Shown: one piece after another, positions 7,375 to 15,055 of the stretch
Numbering within the stretch: position 1 is the stretch's first letter
Layout: each line of letters begins with the position of its first letter
Assembly (NCBI GenBank): GCA_017425305.1
Contig: JAFOOW010000027.1
Coordinates: forward strand, 1-26,830
DNA: 26,830 bases
Source: Peptostreptococcaceae bacterium
GTDB lineage: Bacteria > Bacillota > Clostridia > Peptostreptococcales > Peptostreptococcaceae
Reading direction: 5' to 3'
The notes under the pieces: model-generated
The model's input: the letters and a program-made list of their open reading frames with translations, nothing else
Told to the model about the DNA's origin: nothing
The model's database searches: none
Program-made: the position numbers and the translations under genes

Positions 7375-7818
7375 ATGTCCCTTAAAGAAAAGTTACAAGA
7401 AGACTTAAAACTTTCTATGAAGAACAAAGATACTGTTAAGAAATCTGTTGTTACTTTAATAAGAGCTTCAATAAAACAGTATGAAGTTGATACTAGAACA
7501 GAACTTGATGATGATGGTATCATGGATATCATAACAAAACAGTTAAAGCAACGTAGAGATGCATTAACTGAATTTGCTAAGGCGTCAAGAGACGATTTAG
7601 TAAAAGAAACTGAAGCTGAGATTGAAGTATTGAAAGAATACCTACCTCAACAGCTTAGTGAAGAAGAATTAGATGTTATCGTAAAAGAAACTATATCTGA
7701 AGTAGGAGCTACTTCTATGAAGGATATGGGTAAAATCATGGCAGCTATTAAACCTAAAACAAAAGGTAGAGCTGACGGAAAAATGATAAATGAGTTAGTT
7801 AAGAAAAACTTACAATAG
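7375..7818 (+). CDS. YqeY / GatB-YqeY domain protein
   Basis: This 147-aa protein belongs to the YqeY family, whose fold resembles the tail domain of GatB, the amidotransferase subunit acting on mischarged tRNA. The family features are SLKEKLQEDLKLSMKNKD at the start, LRRD-like QRRDALTEFAKASRDDL in the middle, YLPQQLSEEEL, and MGKIMAAIKPKTKGRADGK near the end. The molecular role of stand-alone YqeY is not established; the link to tRNA is by homology and by its position after rpsU. The start has the purine-rich tract GAGGTGAAGGGG just before ATG. A perfect terminator follows the stop. Confidence 0.92.
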   Translation: MSLKEKLQEDLKLSMKNKDTVKKSVVTLIRASIKQYEVDTRTELDDDGIMDIITKQLKQRRDALTEFAKASRDDLVKETEAEIEVLKEYLPQQLSEEELDVIVKETISEVGATSMKDMGKIMAAIKPKTKGRADGKMINELVKKNLQ

Positions 7819-7822
7819 ATCA

Positions 7823-7858
7823 AAAGCCTAGAGTATATACTCTAGGCTTTTATTTTTT
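7823..7858 (+). terminator. Intrinsic terminator of rpsU-yqeY
   Basis: Positions 7823-7850 form a 28-base perfect palindrome with arms AAAGCCTAGAGTAT and ATACTCTAGGCTTT, followed by TATTTTTTAT. Confidence 0.9.
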
Positions 7859-7888
7859 ATATCTGTCCTAATATTTATGTAATAATCC

Positions 7889-7936
7889 TATGTATTTTTA
7901 CATACTTATTAATTAAGTAAAGTATGTAAAAAGGAG
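7889..7936 (+). promoter_or_regulatory. Overlapping inverted repeats abutting the tspO Shine-Dalgarno
   Basis: TATGTA (7889-7894) and TACATA (7899-7904) form a short hairpin around TTTT. The second arm also belongs to a longer perfect repeat, TTTTTACATACTT (7895-7907) against AAGTATGTAAAAA (7920-7932), with a 12-base spacer. The last arm runs directly into the Shine-Dalgarno AAGGAG (7931-7936). The two structures are mutually exclusive. The element could be a repressor operator or an mRNA fold that limits ribosome access. Confidence 0.45.
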
Positions 7937-7944
7937 TGGGAGTA

Positions 7945-8442
7945 TTGATTATATCTACAAAAGATGTGAAAAAATTCATAATAAGTGTAGCTATACCTTT
8001 AATAGTAGGATTTTTAAGCTCATCAATTTCAAATTTTTTAGCGGGGACAACTAATAGTGGGGCATATACTGAACTAATAAAACCAGGATTTTTCCCTCCA
8101 CCAATACTATTTCCTATAGTTTGGACAATATTGTATATACTTATGGGAATATCTGCTTACTTAATTAGTAAAAGAGGAAATAACTCAGTTAAATCTAGAG
8201 ATGCTTTATTTTACTATTGGTTACAATTAGGTTTAAATTTTATATGGTCAATATTATTTTTTGGACTTGGATTAAGATTTACTGCTTTAGTTGATTTAGG
8301 TCTATTAATTATTGTAGTTATTATAATGATAATTAAATTTACTAAAGTTGATAAAGTAGCAGCTTATATGAACTTACCGTATTTAGCTTGGTTATTCTAT
8401 GCTTTCTTTTTAAATTATGTAACATGGTCAATTAATAAGTAA
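7945..8442 (+). CDS. TspO/MBR family membrane protein
   Basis: This TspO/MBR (peripheral benzodiazepine receptor-like) protein has five predicted membrane helices. The family landmarks are KPGFFPPPILFPIVWTILYILMG, cut here as KPGFFPPP then WTILYILMGIS, the LQLGLNFIWSILFFG helix, and the closing LPYLAWLFYAFFLN helix. The family binds tetrapyrroles, cholesterol or other hydrophobics and is linked to stress and porphyrin handling; the ligand here is unknown. A GTG at 7936 would be three codons longer, but it overlaps the Shine-Dalgarno AAGGAG (7931-7936), so TTG 7945 is the better start. It is a single-gene unit, bracketed by terminators, with an inverted repeat in its leader. Confidence 0.93.
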   Translation: MIISTKDVKKFIISVAIPLIVGFLSSSISNFLAGTTNSGAYTELIKPGFFPPPILFPIVWTILYILMGISAYLISKRGNNSVKSRDALFYYWLQLGLNFIWSILFFGLGLRFTALVDLGLLIIVVIIMIIKFTKVDKVAAYMNLPYLAWLFYAFFLNYVTWSINK

Positions 8443-8445
8443 AAA

Positions 8446-8473
8446 ATAAAAGCCGAACTGGCTTTATTTTTTT
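8446..8473 (+). terminator. Intrinsic terminator of tspO
   Basis: AAAGCC pairs with GGCTTT around GAACT, flanked by A-rich and T-rich tracts that extend the pairing, and followed by ATTTTTTTT. Confidence 0.85.
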
Positions 8474-8539
8474 TCGCTATAATCAATCTAATTTTTATAT
8501 AAATAAAAGTCTCCAATTCTATGTTTAGTACATAGTATT

Positions 8540-8566
8540 AAATATAGTTATTTTTGCGCATAAAAA
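8540..8566 (+). promoter_or_regulatory. Possible sigma-E-like promoter for the yqfC operon
   Basis: AAATATA at 8540-8546 and CATAAAAA at 8559-8566 resemble the -35 (KMATATT) and -10 (CATACAAT) of sporulation sigma-E promoters, but with mismatches in both boxes. The placement about 35 bases before the yqfC Shine-Dalgarno is sensible. A small hairpin CTATGT/ACATAG (8519-8535) lies upstream. I also considered CATAAAAT at 8588-8595, but it would put the transcript start inside the Shine-Dalgarno. Confidence 0.3.
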
Positions 8567-8614
8567 GTAATTAAAACTATGTATAGACATAAAATATAAT
8601 AAGGAGGTATAGGG

Positions 8615-8851
8615 ATGATAGAAGTTCCTACTGATTTACAAGTAAACCAGCCTATGGTTACTATGTTAAGTAATACATTTATGAGTATAGAAAATTATAA
8701 GTCAATACTAGAGTATGATGTAAATCTTATTAAAATAAAGACCAAGCTAAACACTATAAAAATAAGTGGGGATAAACTATATCTAAAATATATCACAGAT
8801 ACAGAAATAGGAATAAAAGGAATTATATATAGTGTAGAATACACTACATAA
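8615..8851 (+). CDS. yqfC: Sporulation protein YqfC
   Basis: This 78-aa protein matches the YqfC family, whose members are made in the mother cell during sporulation. Recognisable points are the VPTDL start, the PMVTMLSN segment followed by IENYKSILEYD, the NTIKISGDKLYLKY strand pair, and the G-x-I-Y-S-V-E-Y end. It is somewhat shorter than the Bacillus protein at its N-terminus. AAGGAGGTATAGGG lies immediately before ATG, so the start is secure. It is directly followed by yqfD, its constant neighbour in spore formers. The biochemical role is not established. Confidence 0.88.
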   Translation: MIEVPTDLQVNQPMVTMLSNTFMSIENYKSILEYDVNLIKIKTKLNTIKISGDKLYLKYITDTEIGIKGIIYSVEYTT

Positions 8852-8865
8852 GGGGGAGATACAAT

Positions 8866-10161
8866 TTGATAAGTTATATTAGGGGATACTATGTGATAAG
8901 TATTGAGGGTATAAATATAGAAAAGTTTCTAAATATCCTTATCAGAAACAAGATAAACATATATGATGTAAAACGAATAAACAATACTAAAATGGAATTT
9001 AAGGTAGATAGGAAGGACTTTAAAGAATTTAAAGAAATTTATAGAAATAGTAAATATGATGTTAAAGTAAAACAAAAGATGGGTCTTCCTTTTTTAGCAA
9101 AAAGGATATATAAGTATAAAGGTATGTGGATTTGTGCTATAATTTCATTAGTTATTTTAATGAGTACATCTTTATTTGTAACAGATATATACATACAAGC
9201 TCCTGAAGGTATAGATAAGGTAGAAGTTAGAAAAGAATTAGCTAAAGCAGGAGTTAAACCTGGGGTTTATAAAAAAGGAATTGATAGAAAAGAAGTAAGA
9301 GACTATGTTATGAGTAAGTTTAATGATATAGCATATGTATCTATAAATGTAAAAGGAACTAATATATTTGTTACGGTTACCAAAAAGGATGAATCCTTAG
9401 AACAGAAAAAAGAAACTGATTATTGTAATGTAATAGCTAGCAAAAATGGTATAATAGAAAAGGTAATACCAAGAAGTGGTAATCAAATGGTTAATCCAGG
9501 TGATATAGTAAGAAAAGGCGATGTATTAGTATCAGGAGCTAACTCAAAATCTATGCCAGAAGTTTGGGCAACTACTTACTATGAATCTAAGCAAACTGAT
9601 AATTACATAGAACAAAGAAAAGTTAAAACAGGCAAGAAAAAACAAATATATACATTTAGCTTTTATGATAAAAGCTTTATTTTAAGAAGAAAAATAAACT
9701 ATAAAAACTATGAAATAGAAAATAAAGAATATAAGATAGAAATAGGAAATTATACGTTCCCGTTAAAAGTAAAAGTAAGTAATTTCTATGAAGTAAATAT
9801 TAAAGAAATTAAAAAGGATACAGAAGAAGTAAAAAAACAGTTAATGGAGAAAGCAGAAAAAGAACTTGAGTACATAATGCCTGTTGATGCAAGATTAAAA
9901 GATGCTAAGCATCAATATAAAGTTAAAAAAGATAAATTAGAATGTATAATAACTGTTACAATGTTAGAAAATATTTCTAAAGTACATCATTTAAGTAAGT
10001 CAGAATCGCAACAATTAATAATAGATCAATCTAAACCAAAAGAAGAGGGTGCGGAGGTACCTCCATCTAATCCAGAAAAAAGACCTATAACAGATATAAG
10101 AAATCAATTTGAAGATTCAAATATAGAGCCTAAGGATAAAGATAAGAAGAAAGAAAACTAA
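8866..10161 (+). CDS. yqfD: Sporulation protein YqfD
   Basis: This 431-aa membrane-anchored protein is of the YqfD family found in endospore formers. It has an N-terminal cytosolic domain of about 80 residues, a single transmembrane helix at about 87-105 (GMWICAIISLVILMSTSLF), and a long extracytoplasmic part rich in beta-strand. The segment ASKNGIIEKVIPRSG followed by PGDIVRKGDVLVSG resembles a lipoyl or barrel-sandwich hybrid motif of the family. The last 45 residues are charged and disordered, ending KDKDKKKEN. The start is TTG with AGGGGGAG upstream. It is between yqfC and phoH, the usual order, and is probably expressed in the mother cell. Confidence 0.9.
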   Translation: MISYIRGYYVISIEGINIEKFLNILIRNKINIYDVKRINNTKMEFKVDRKDFKEFKEIYRNSKYDVKVKQKMGLPFLAKRIYKYKGMWICAIISLVILMSTSLFVTDIYIQAPEGIDKVEVRKELAKAGVKPGVYKKGIDRKEVRDYVMSKFNDIAYVSINVKGTNIFVTVTKKDESLEQKKETDYCNVIASKNGIIEKVIPRSGNQMVNPGDIVRKGDVLVSGANSKSMPEVWATTYYESKQTDNYIEQRKVKTGKKKQIYTFSFYDKSFILRRKINYKNYEIENKEYKIEIGNYTFPLKVKVSNFYEVNIKEIKKDTEEVKKQLMEKAEKELEYIMPVDARLKDAKHQYKVKKDKLECIITVTMLENISKVHHLSKSESQQLIIDQSKPKEEGAEVPPSNPEKRPITDIRNQFEDSNIEPKDKDKKKEN

Positions 10162-10174
10162 GGAGGAGTAAAAA

Positions 10175-11143
10175 TTGATAGTACAAAAGAGTTTTGAAAT
10201 ATCAGATGATAAATTTGAAAGAGAATTGTTTGGTAACTTTGATGAAAATATAAAAATTATAGAATCTAATTTAAATATAGATGTTTTATTGAGAGAAGGT
10301 CATATAGTTCTAATAGGTCAACCTAAAAATATAGATAGAGCATTAGAATTTTTAAATGAACTATATAAGAACTTTAAAAGTGGAAAAACACTAGATAAAC
10401 AAAGTATTGTATATGCTATAGAACTTCTAAAAGAAGGAAAAGAAGAAAAGATGCAAGAACTAGAAGATACTATAGTAGTTACTCGAAAAGGTAGAGAAGT
10501 AAAGCCTAAAACATTAGGACAAAAACAATATATAAATCTTATAAAAAGTAATGATATAACATTAGGGGTAGGACCAGCAGGAACAGGTAAAACATATTTA
10601 GCCGTAGCTATGGCTGTTAGAGCATTTAAAAAAGATGAGATTAGCAGGATAATATTAACTAGACCTGCAGTAGAAGCTGGGGAAAGCTTAGGATTTTTAC
10701 CAGGAGATATGAAGGATAAAGTAGACCCATATTTAAGACCTTTATATGATGCATTATTTGATATGTTAGGTGATGAAAAGTGTGCAAAATATTTAGAAAG
10801 AGGTATAATTGAAGTTGCACCACTTGCATTTATGAGAGGTAGAACTTTAGATAATGCATTTATAATATTAGATGAAGCTCAAAATACTACACCTGAACAA
10901 ATGAAGATGTTTTTAACAAGACTAGGATTTGGATCAAAAGCTGTAGTAACTGGAGATTTAACACAAATAGACCTTCCAGTTAAGAAAAAAAGCGGTCTTG
11001 TTCAAGCTATGGATGTTTTAAAAGATGTTGAAGGCATTGGTATAAATAAGTTTACTGAAAAAGATGTAGTTAGACATGAGCTAGTACAAAGAATAATAAA
11101 AGCATATGAAAAATTTGATGAAGCACAAGAACAAAAGAAATAG
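10175..11143 (+). CDS. phoH: PhoH-family ATPase
   Basis: PhoH (PhoH-like, YbeZ type) is a predicted P-loop ATPase/RNA helicase that often sits beside YbeY and is thought to act with it in RNA processing. The 322-aa protein has Walker A GPAGTGKT at 133-140, the LTRPAVEAGESLGFLPGD block near 161-178, Walker B ILDEAQ with Asp233-Glu234, and sensor-like TGDLTQIDLP. The N-terminal 70 residues look like a small KH-like domain. The start is TTG preceded by AGGAGGAG. The ybeY gene begins 10 bases after its stop. Confidence 0.94.
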   Translation: MIVQKSFEISDDKFERELFGNFDENIKIIESNLNIDVLLREGHIVLIGQPKNIDRALEFLNELYKNFKSGKTLDKQSIVYAIELLKEGKEEKMQELEDTIVVTRKGREVKPKTLGQKQYINLIKSNDITLGVGPAGTGKTYLAVAMAVRAFKKDEISRIILTRPAVEAGESLGFLPGDMKDKVDPYLRPLYDALFDMLGDEKCAKYLERGIIEVAPLAFMRGRTLDNAFIILDEAQNTTPEQMKMFLTRLGFGSKAVVTGDLTQIDLPVKKKSGLVQAMDVLKDVEGIGINKFTEKDVVRHELVQRIIKAYEKFDEAQEQKK

Positions 11144-11153
11144 GAGAGACATT

Positions 11154-11612
11154 ATGGAGATTATATTAGACGATAGACAAGATAAAATAAAGGTAAGCGA
11201 AGAATTATTAAATAAGATAAATGATATCATTGTAGAATGTTTACACTATGAAGGATATGATGATAATTATGAAGTAAGTTTATCTTTTGTAGATAATGAA
11301 GAAATACATCAATTAAATAGAGACTTTAGAGGGGTAGATAGAGCTACTGATGTATTATCATTCCCACTACTTACAGATGATTTTGATATAGAAATAGAAG
11401 AAGAATCACTAGGAGATATAGTTATTTCATTAGAAAGAGCTTTAGAACAAAGTATTGAGTATAATCATAGTTTTGATAGAGAGGTTTGTTTCTTAGTATG
11501 TCACAGTATGTTCCATTTACTAGGATATGATCATGATACAGAAGAAAATACTAGAGAGATGAGAAAAAAGGAAGAGGATGTATTAAATAAGTTAAATATA
11601 ACGAGGGAATAA
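11154..11612 (+). CDS. ybeY: Endoribonuclease / rRNA maturation factor YbeY
   Basis: YbeY is a zinc metalloprotein needed for 16S rRNA 3'-end maturation and ribosome quality control. The zinc motif H-x3-H-x5-H is intact as His117, His121 and His127 in CHSMFHLLGYDHD, and the conserved RGVDRATDVLSFP block is at about 59-71. A frame with an ATG at 11106 is open upstream, but it lies inside phoH, and AGGAGAG at 11142-11148 marks the ATG at 11154. The resulting 152 residues are the usual length. The phoH-ybeY coupling is widely conserved. Confidence 0.95.
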   Translation: MEIILDDRQDKIKVSEELLNKINDIIVECLHYEGYDDNYEVSLSFVDNEEIHQLNRDFRGVDRATDVLSFPLLTDDFDIEIEEESLGDIVISLERALEQSIEYNHSFDREVCFLVCHSMFHLLGYDHDTEENTREMRKKEEDVLNKLNITRE

Positions 11613-11615
11613 TTT

Positions 11616-12332
11616 ATGGAAGGTAAAAAAACTAGACAAAGTATAGTAAAAGCCTTTAATGCAGCTATTGAGGGGATAATATATACATTTAAAAAAGAAA
11701 GAAATATGAAGATACACTACTGTGTAGCATTAGTTATACTAATAAGTAGCTTATACTTGGGTTTTTCTAAGATAGAAATGATATTATTACTTTTTACAAT
11801 AAGCTTAGTTGTAATATCAGAAATGTTTAATACAGCTGTAGAAAAAACAGTGGACATGATAACAGATGATTATCATCCACTGGCTAAAATAGCAAAGGAT
11901 GTAGCTGCTGGTGGTGTTTTAATAGCTTCATTAAATGCAGCTGTAGTAGGATATATTTTGTTTTATGATATATTAGATAATATAGGTCAATCAGTATTTT
12001 ACTCAATAAGAAAATCAGAGTTACATATTACAGTTATTTGTATAGTTATAGTATTGATAGCTGTAGTAGTAGTAAAAGCCTTGACTGCAACAGGCACACC
12101 TTTAAGGGGAGGAATGCCAAGTGGTCATGCAGCATTGGCATTTGCACTTGCTACATGCGTAGCTTTTATGACCGAAAGAGTTGTAGCAGCTACACTAGCA
12201 TATTTGATGGCAGCATTAGTTGCTCAAAGTAGAATTGAAGGAAAGATACATAGTTTTTGGGAAACTGTTGCTGGTTCACTCTTAGGAATATTAGTAGCAT
12301 TATTAATTACACAAATGAGTTTATTTTATTAA
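11616..12332 (+). CDS. Fused diacylglycerol/undecaprenol kinase and PAP2 phosphatase
   Basis: One 238-aa protein joins two membrane enzymes. Residues 1-120 are a DgkA-type kinase with its three helices and the catalytic string SEMFNTAVE (Glu69, Asn72, Glu76) followed by AKDVAAGGVL. In Gram-positive bacteria this family usually phosphorylates undecaprenol. Residues 135-238 are a PAP2-type phosphatase with PSGH at 168-171 and SR-x5-H at 205-212. Two PAP2 positions differ from the textbook pattern: the final Asp of SR-x5-H-x3-D is Glu216, and the first motif reads K154-x6-T-P rather than K-x6-R-P. The start lies four bases after ybeY. Kinase and phosphatase acting on lipid carrier phosphate would fit, but activity is inferred. 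A terminator follows at once. Confidence 0.88.
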   Translation: MEGKKTRQSIVKAFNAAIEGIIYTFKKERNMKIHYCVALVILISSLYLGFSKIEMILLLFTISLVVISEMFNTAVEKTVDMITDDYHPLAKIAKDVAAGGVLIASLNAAVVGYILFYDILDNIGQSVFYSIRKSELHITVICIVIVLIAVVVVKALTATGTPLRGGMPSGHAALAFALATCVAFMTERVVAATLAYLMAALVAQSRIEGKIHSFWETVAGSLLGILVALLITQMSLFY

Positions 12333-12360
12333 AAAAGTGGGGATTAAGCCCACTTTTTTT
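12333..12360 (+). terminator. Intrinsic terminator of the yqfC-to-dgkA operon
   Basis: The A-rich arm ending AAGTGGG pairs with CCCACTT around GATTAAG and is followed by a run of T. The stem begins at the stop codon of the kinase-phosphatase fusion. Confidence 0.88.
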
Positions 12361-12397
12361 GAAAGTAATATAAATTAACTTTTTTATTACTTTCAAA
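12358..12397. repeat. 13-bp inverted repeat upstream of the era promoter
   Basis: TTTGAAAGTAATA (12358-12370) is the exact reverse complement of TATTACTTTCAAA (12385-12397), with a 14-base AT-rich spacer. The first arm starts in the T-run of the preceding terminator and the second ends three bases before the extended -10 of the era promoter. It could be an operator or a second hairpin. Confidence 0.6.
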
Positions 12398-12399
12398 TT

Positions 12400-12408
12400 T
12401 GGTATAAT
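12400..12408 (+). promoter_or_regulatory. Extended -10 promoter for era
   Basis: TGGTATAAT is a perfect extended -10 element (TGnTATAAT). The -35 region is only a T-rich stretch, which is acceptable for extended -10 promoters. It would give a leader of about 120 bases. Within it ACTAC (near 12451) can pair with GTAGT (near 12477) and GGAAAT with ATTTCT, making a possible hairpin. Confidence 0.6.
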
Positions 12409-12534
12409 GGAATGTATTAATTAAAAATAAAATAAAAAGACTACTATAGGAAATTTAGTTTTAAAGTATTTCTAAGGTAGTGATGTTAGATAAAATATAA
12501 TAACAAAAGACAACTAGAAAGAGGATAATAATAT

Positions 12535-13425
12535 ATGTTTAAATCAGGATTTGTTAGTATAGTAGGTAGACCAAATGTAGGTAAATCTACTCTTATGAAT
12601 AATGTAGTAGGTGAAAAAATAGCTATAATGAGTGATAAGCCTCAAACTACAAGAAATACAATTCAAGCTGTATATACAGATAAAGAATGCCAAATGGTAT
12701 TCTTAGATACACCAGGTATACACAAGCCTAAAAATAAATTAGGTGAGTTTATGGTTAAATCAGCAACAGATGCATTTAAAAATGTAGATGTTATATTATA
12801 TGTTGTTGATGAATCTAAAAAGATTGGTCCTGGAGATAGAATGATAATAGAACAATTAAGAACTACAAAAACTCCTAAAATATTAGTTCTTAATAAAATA
12901 GATAAGCTAACTGAAGAAGAACTATTTGAATTAATAAAAATGTATGATGCAGAAAATTTATTTAAAGCTATAGTTCCAATATCAGCATTAAAAGGTAAAA
13001 ACACTGATAGATTAATAAAGGTTGTAAGTGAATATTTAGAAGAAGGTCCTCAATACTTCCCTGAATATATGATAACAGATCAACCAGAAAGAGTTTTAAT
13101 ATCAGAACTTATAAGAGAAAAAGTTCTTCACTATGTACATGATGAAATACCTCATGGAGTTGCAGTGGAAATAGAAAGAATGAGAAAAAGACCAGATAAA
13201 GATATAATAGATGTATCAGCTGTTATATACTGTGAAAGAGACTCTCATAAAGGTATAATAATAGGTAAGAATGGTAGAAAGTTAAAAGGTATAGGTAAAT
13301 CTGCAAGAGAAGATATAGAATTATTATTAGGATCTCAGATAAACCTTCAAGTATGGGTTAAAGTTAAAGAAAACTGGAGAAACTTACAAAGTTTCATAAA
13401 TAACTTTGGCTACACTGATAAATAA
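12535..13425 (+). CDS. era: GTPase Era
   Basis: Era is an essential GTPase that binds the 3' end of 16S rRNA during small-subunit assembly. The 296-aa protein has G1 GRPNVGKST at 11-19, the switch region DKPQTTRNTI, G3 DTPGIHKP, G4 NKID, and a C-terminal KH domain with the IIGKNGRKLKGIG loop. Length is normal. The Shine-Dalgarno is AGAGGAT. In many Firmicutes era sits among dgkA, cdd and recO; here dgkA lies upstream, no cytidine deaminase gene is present, and mgtE and yqzL come between era and recO. Confidence 0.97.
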   Translation: MFKSGFVSIVGRPNVGKSTLMNNVVGEKIAIMSDKPQTTRNTIQAVYTDKECQMVFLDTPGIHKPKNKLGEFMVKSATDAFKNVDVILYVVDESKKIGPGDRMIIEQLRTTKTPKILVLNKIDKLTEEELFELIKMYDAENLFKAIVPISALKGKNTDRLIKVVSEYLEEGPQYFPEYMITDQPERVLISELIREKVLHYVHDEIPHGVAVEIERMRKRPDKDIIDVSAVIYCERDSHKGIIIGKNGRKLKGIGKSAREDIELLLGSQINLQVWVKVKENWRNLQSFINNFGYTDK

Positions 13426-13440
13426 TAAAAGGTGGGTTTT

Positions 13441-14820
13441 ATGGATAGGAAAGATGAACATTCCAAGAATCTATTAAGTCAAGTTAATAGCTTAATAGAA
13501 AATAATAAAATATTAGAAGTAAGAGAATTAATTGAAGAATATCATAATAGAGATATTTTTGATATTTTAGAAAGTCTTGATGAAGATAAACAAATAAAGC
13601 TATTTGAAATTCTTCCAATAGATATGGCTGCATCTATTTTAGATGATGCAGATTCAGAGTTCTTCAAAAACACACTTTCTAAGGTTAGCATAGAGCATAA
13701 ATCTAATATATTAGAATTAATGTCACTAGATGATATGGCTGATATACTAGGAGAACTAGAGGAAAATGAAAGAGAAGAATTTATAAATCTTTTAAATCAT
13801 GAAGATGCAGAAGATGTAAAAGAACTTCTTATATATGAAGAAGAATCTGCTGGTGGAATTATGACCACTGGATATATATCTATAAATAAAGATATGAAAG
13901 CTAAAGAAGCTATTGAATATATGAGAGAAAATGCTATAGATGCAGAAACTATATATTATATATATGTAGTAGACAACGAAGAAAAATTAGTTGGAGTATT
14001 ATCTCTTAGAGAACTTATAACATCTAGAGAGGATATTATAGTAGAAGATTTAATGAGCGAAAATATAATATCTGTATATGTAGATGAAGATAGAGAAAAA
14101 GCCGTTAAACTAGTTTCTAAGTATGATTTAATAGCAATACCAGTTATAGATAGAGATGATACCTTAAAGGGTATAATAACTGTAGATGATGTAATAGATG
14201 TAATTGAAGAAGAAGCCACAGAAGACATGTATAAATTTGCAGGTAGTTCTGAGCACGAAAGAGATATAGTAGAACAAAATAATGTAGAGCCTATGAATCA
14301 AGTAATGGCATCAGTAAAAGCTAGAATACCATGGTTAATAATAACATTACTGGGTGGATTCTTAGCTACACTAATGTTATCTAAGTTTGAGTATATAATA
14401 GATTCTAAATATTTTGCTTTAATATACTTTATCCCATTAGTTACAGGAATGGGTGGAAATATAGGAACTCAATCATCTGCACTTACAGTTATGGCTCTTG
14501 CTAATAAAGATTTGGAAATGAAAAATGTATTCTTAGAAGGATTAGTTGGATTCTTAACAGGAATACTATGTAGTATAATTATTGGTATAGCAACTTTCGT
14601 TTTTGTCAAGGATATAAATATAACATTAGTAGTATCAGTTTCACTATTTATAAACATGACAATAGGAGCCATGATAGGTGCATTTTTACCTATGTTATTT
14701 AAAACGATAGATGTAGACCCATCTACATTATCAGCTCCATTAATAGCTACTGCTCTTGATATAAGCGGAATAACTGTTTATTTTATAATAACAACAATTA
14801 TACTGTCGAAAATTGCATAA
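13441..14820 (+). CDS. mgtE: Magnesium transporter MgtE
   Basis: MgtE is a homodimeric Mg2+ channel gated by intracellular magnesium. The 459-aa protein has the N-terminal superhelical domain (about 20-135), a tandem CBS pair (about 140-260), a connecting helix, and a five-helix pore domain from about 297. The pore signature GMGGNIGTQ is at 336-344 and the conserved Asp of the ALDISG segment is near the C-terminus. A GTG at 13432 would extend the frame by three codons but overlaps the Shine-Dalgarno AAAGGTGG; the ATG at 13441 is preferred. It lies 15 bases after era with no promoter of its own visible, so it is probably co-transcribed with era. I see no M-box riboswitch. Confidence 0.95.
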   Translation: MDRKDEHSKNLLSQVNSLIENNKILEVRELIEEYHNRDIFDILESLDEDKQIKLFEILPIDMAASILDDADSEFFKNTLSKVSIEHKSNILELMSLDDMADILGELEENEREEFINLLNHEDAEDVKELLIYEEESAGGIMTTGYISINKDMKAKEAIEYMRENAIDAETIYYIYVVDNEEKLVGVLSLRELITSREDIIVEDLMSENIISVYVDEDREKAVKLVSKYDLIAIPVIDRDDTLKGIITVDDVIDVIEEEATEDMYKFAGSSEHERDIVEQNNVEPMNQVMASVKARIPWLIITLLGGFLATLMLSKFEYIIDSKYFALIYFIPLVTGMGGNIGTQSSALTVMALANKDLEMKNVFLEGLVGFLTGILCSIIIGIATFVFVKDINITLVVSVSLFINMTIGAMIGAFLPMLFKTIDVDPSTLSAPLIATALDISGITVYFIITTIILSKIA

Positions 14821-14839
14821 AAACTTAATGTATTTTTTG

Positions 14840-14886
14840 CCCCCTTCTTACTAAAAATATAATATAAGCGTAAGGAGGGGGTTTTT
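14840..14886 (+). terminator. Terminator-like hairpin after mgtE that contains the yqzL Shine-Dalgarno
   Basis: CCCCCTTCTTAC (14840-14851) pairs with GTAAGGAGGGGG (14870-14881) with one G-U wobble, and TTTTT follows. This is terminator architecture, yet the 3' arm holds AAGGAGG, the only Shine-Dalgarno for yqzL at 14891. The hairpin could both attenuate transcription and hide the ribosome-binding site. Confidence 0.7.
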
Positions 14887-14890
14887 AAAA

Positions 14891-15055
14891 ATGAACAATC
14901 TATGTTGGGAAGTTTTTAAAAAGACTGGAAGTATAGAAGCTTATCTATACATGAGCCATCGCAACAGTATAGAATCAAATGAAACTATAAATAGGGAGAT
15001 AGAACCAAACTATGATAATACTGAACACCCAGGGGATAGTACTACGATCAGCTAG
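14891..15055 (+). CDS. yqzL: YqzL-family small protein
   Basis: This 54-aa frame starts with [19 protein letters not shown], which matches the short YqzL family (pattern W-x-V/L-F-x-x-T-G-x-x-x-x-Y-L). In Bacillus yqzL lies between era and recO, and here it lies just before recO. The end of the frame overlaps the first 44 bases of recO in another frame, so the C-terminal third (after about residue 40) may be an unconserved extension dictated by recO. The Shine-Dalgarno AAGGAGG is about 12 bases upstream and is buried in a hairpin stem. The function of YqzL is unknown. Confidence 0.8.
   Translation: MNNLCWEVFKKTGSIEAYLYMSHRNSIESNETINREIEPNYDNTEHPGDSTTIS

Noticed and set aside
8588..8595. CATAAAAT as a sigma-E -10 for yqfC
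   Set aside because: Transcription would start inside the Shine-Dalgarno at about 8602, leaving no leader.
12038..12232. 64-aa plus-strand frame inside the kinase-phosphatase fusion
   Set aside because: It overlaps the PAP2 domain in another frame and is Ser/Cys-rich shadow sequence.
13426..13440. M-box magnesium riboswitch before mgtE
   Set aside because: mgtE begins 15 bases after era, so there is no room for one.
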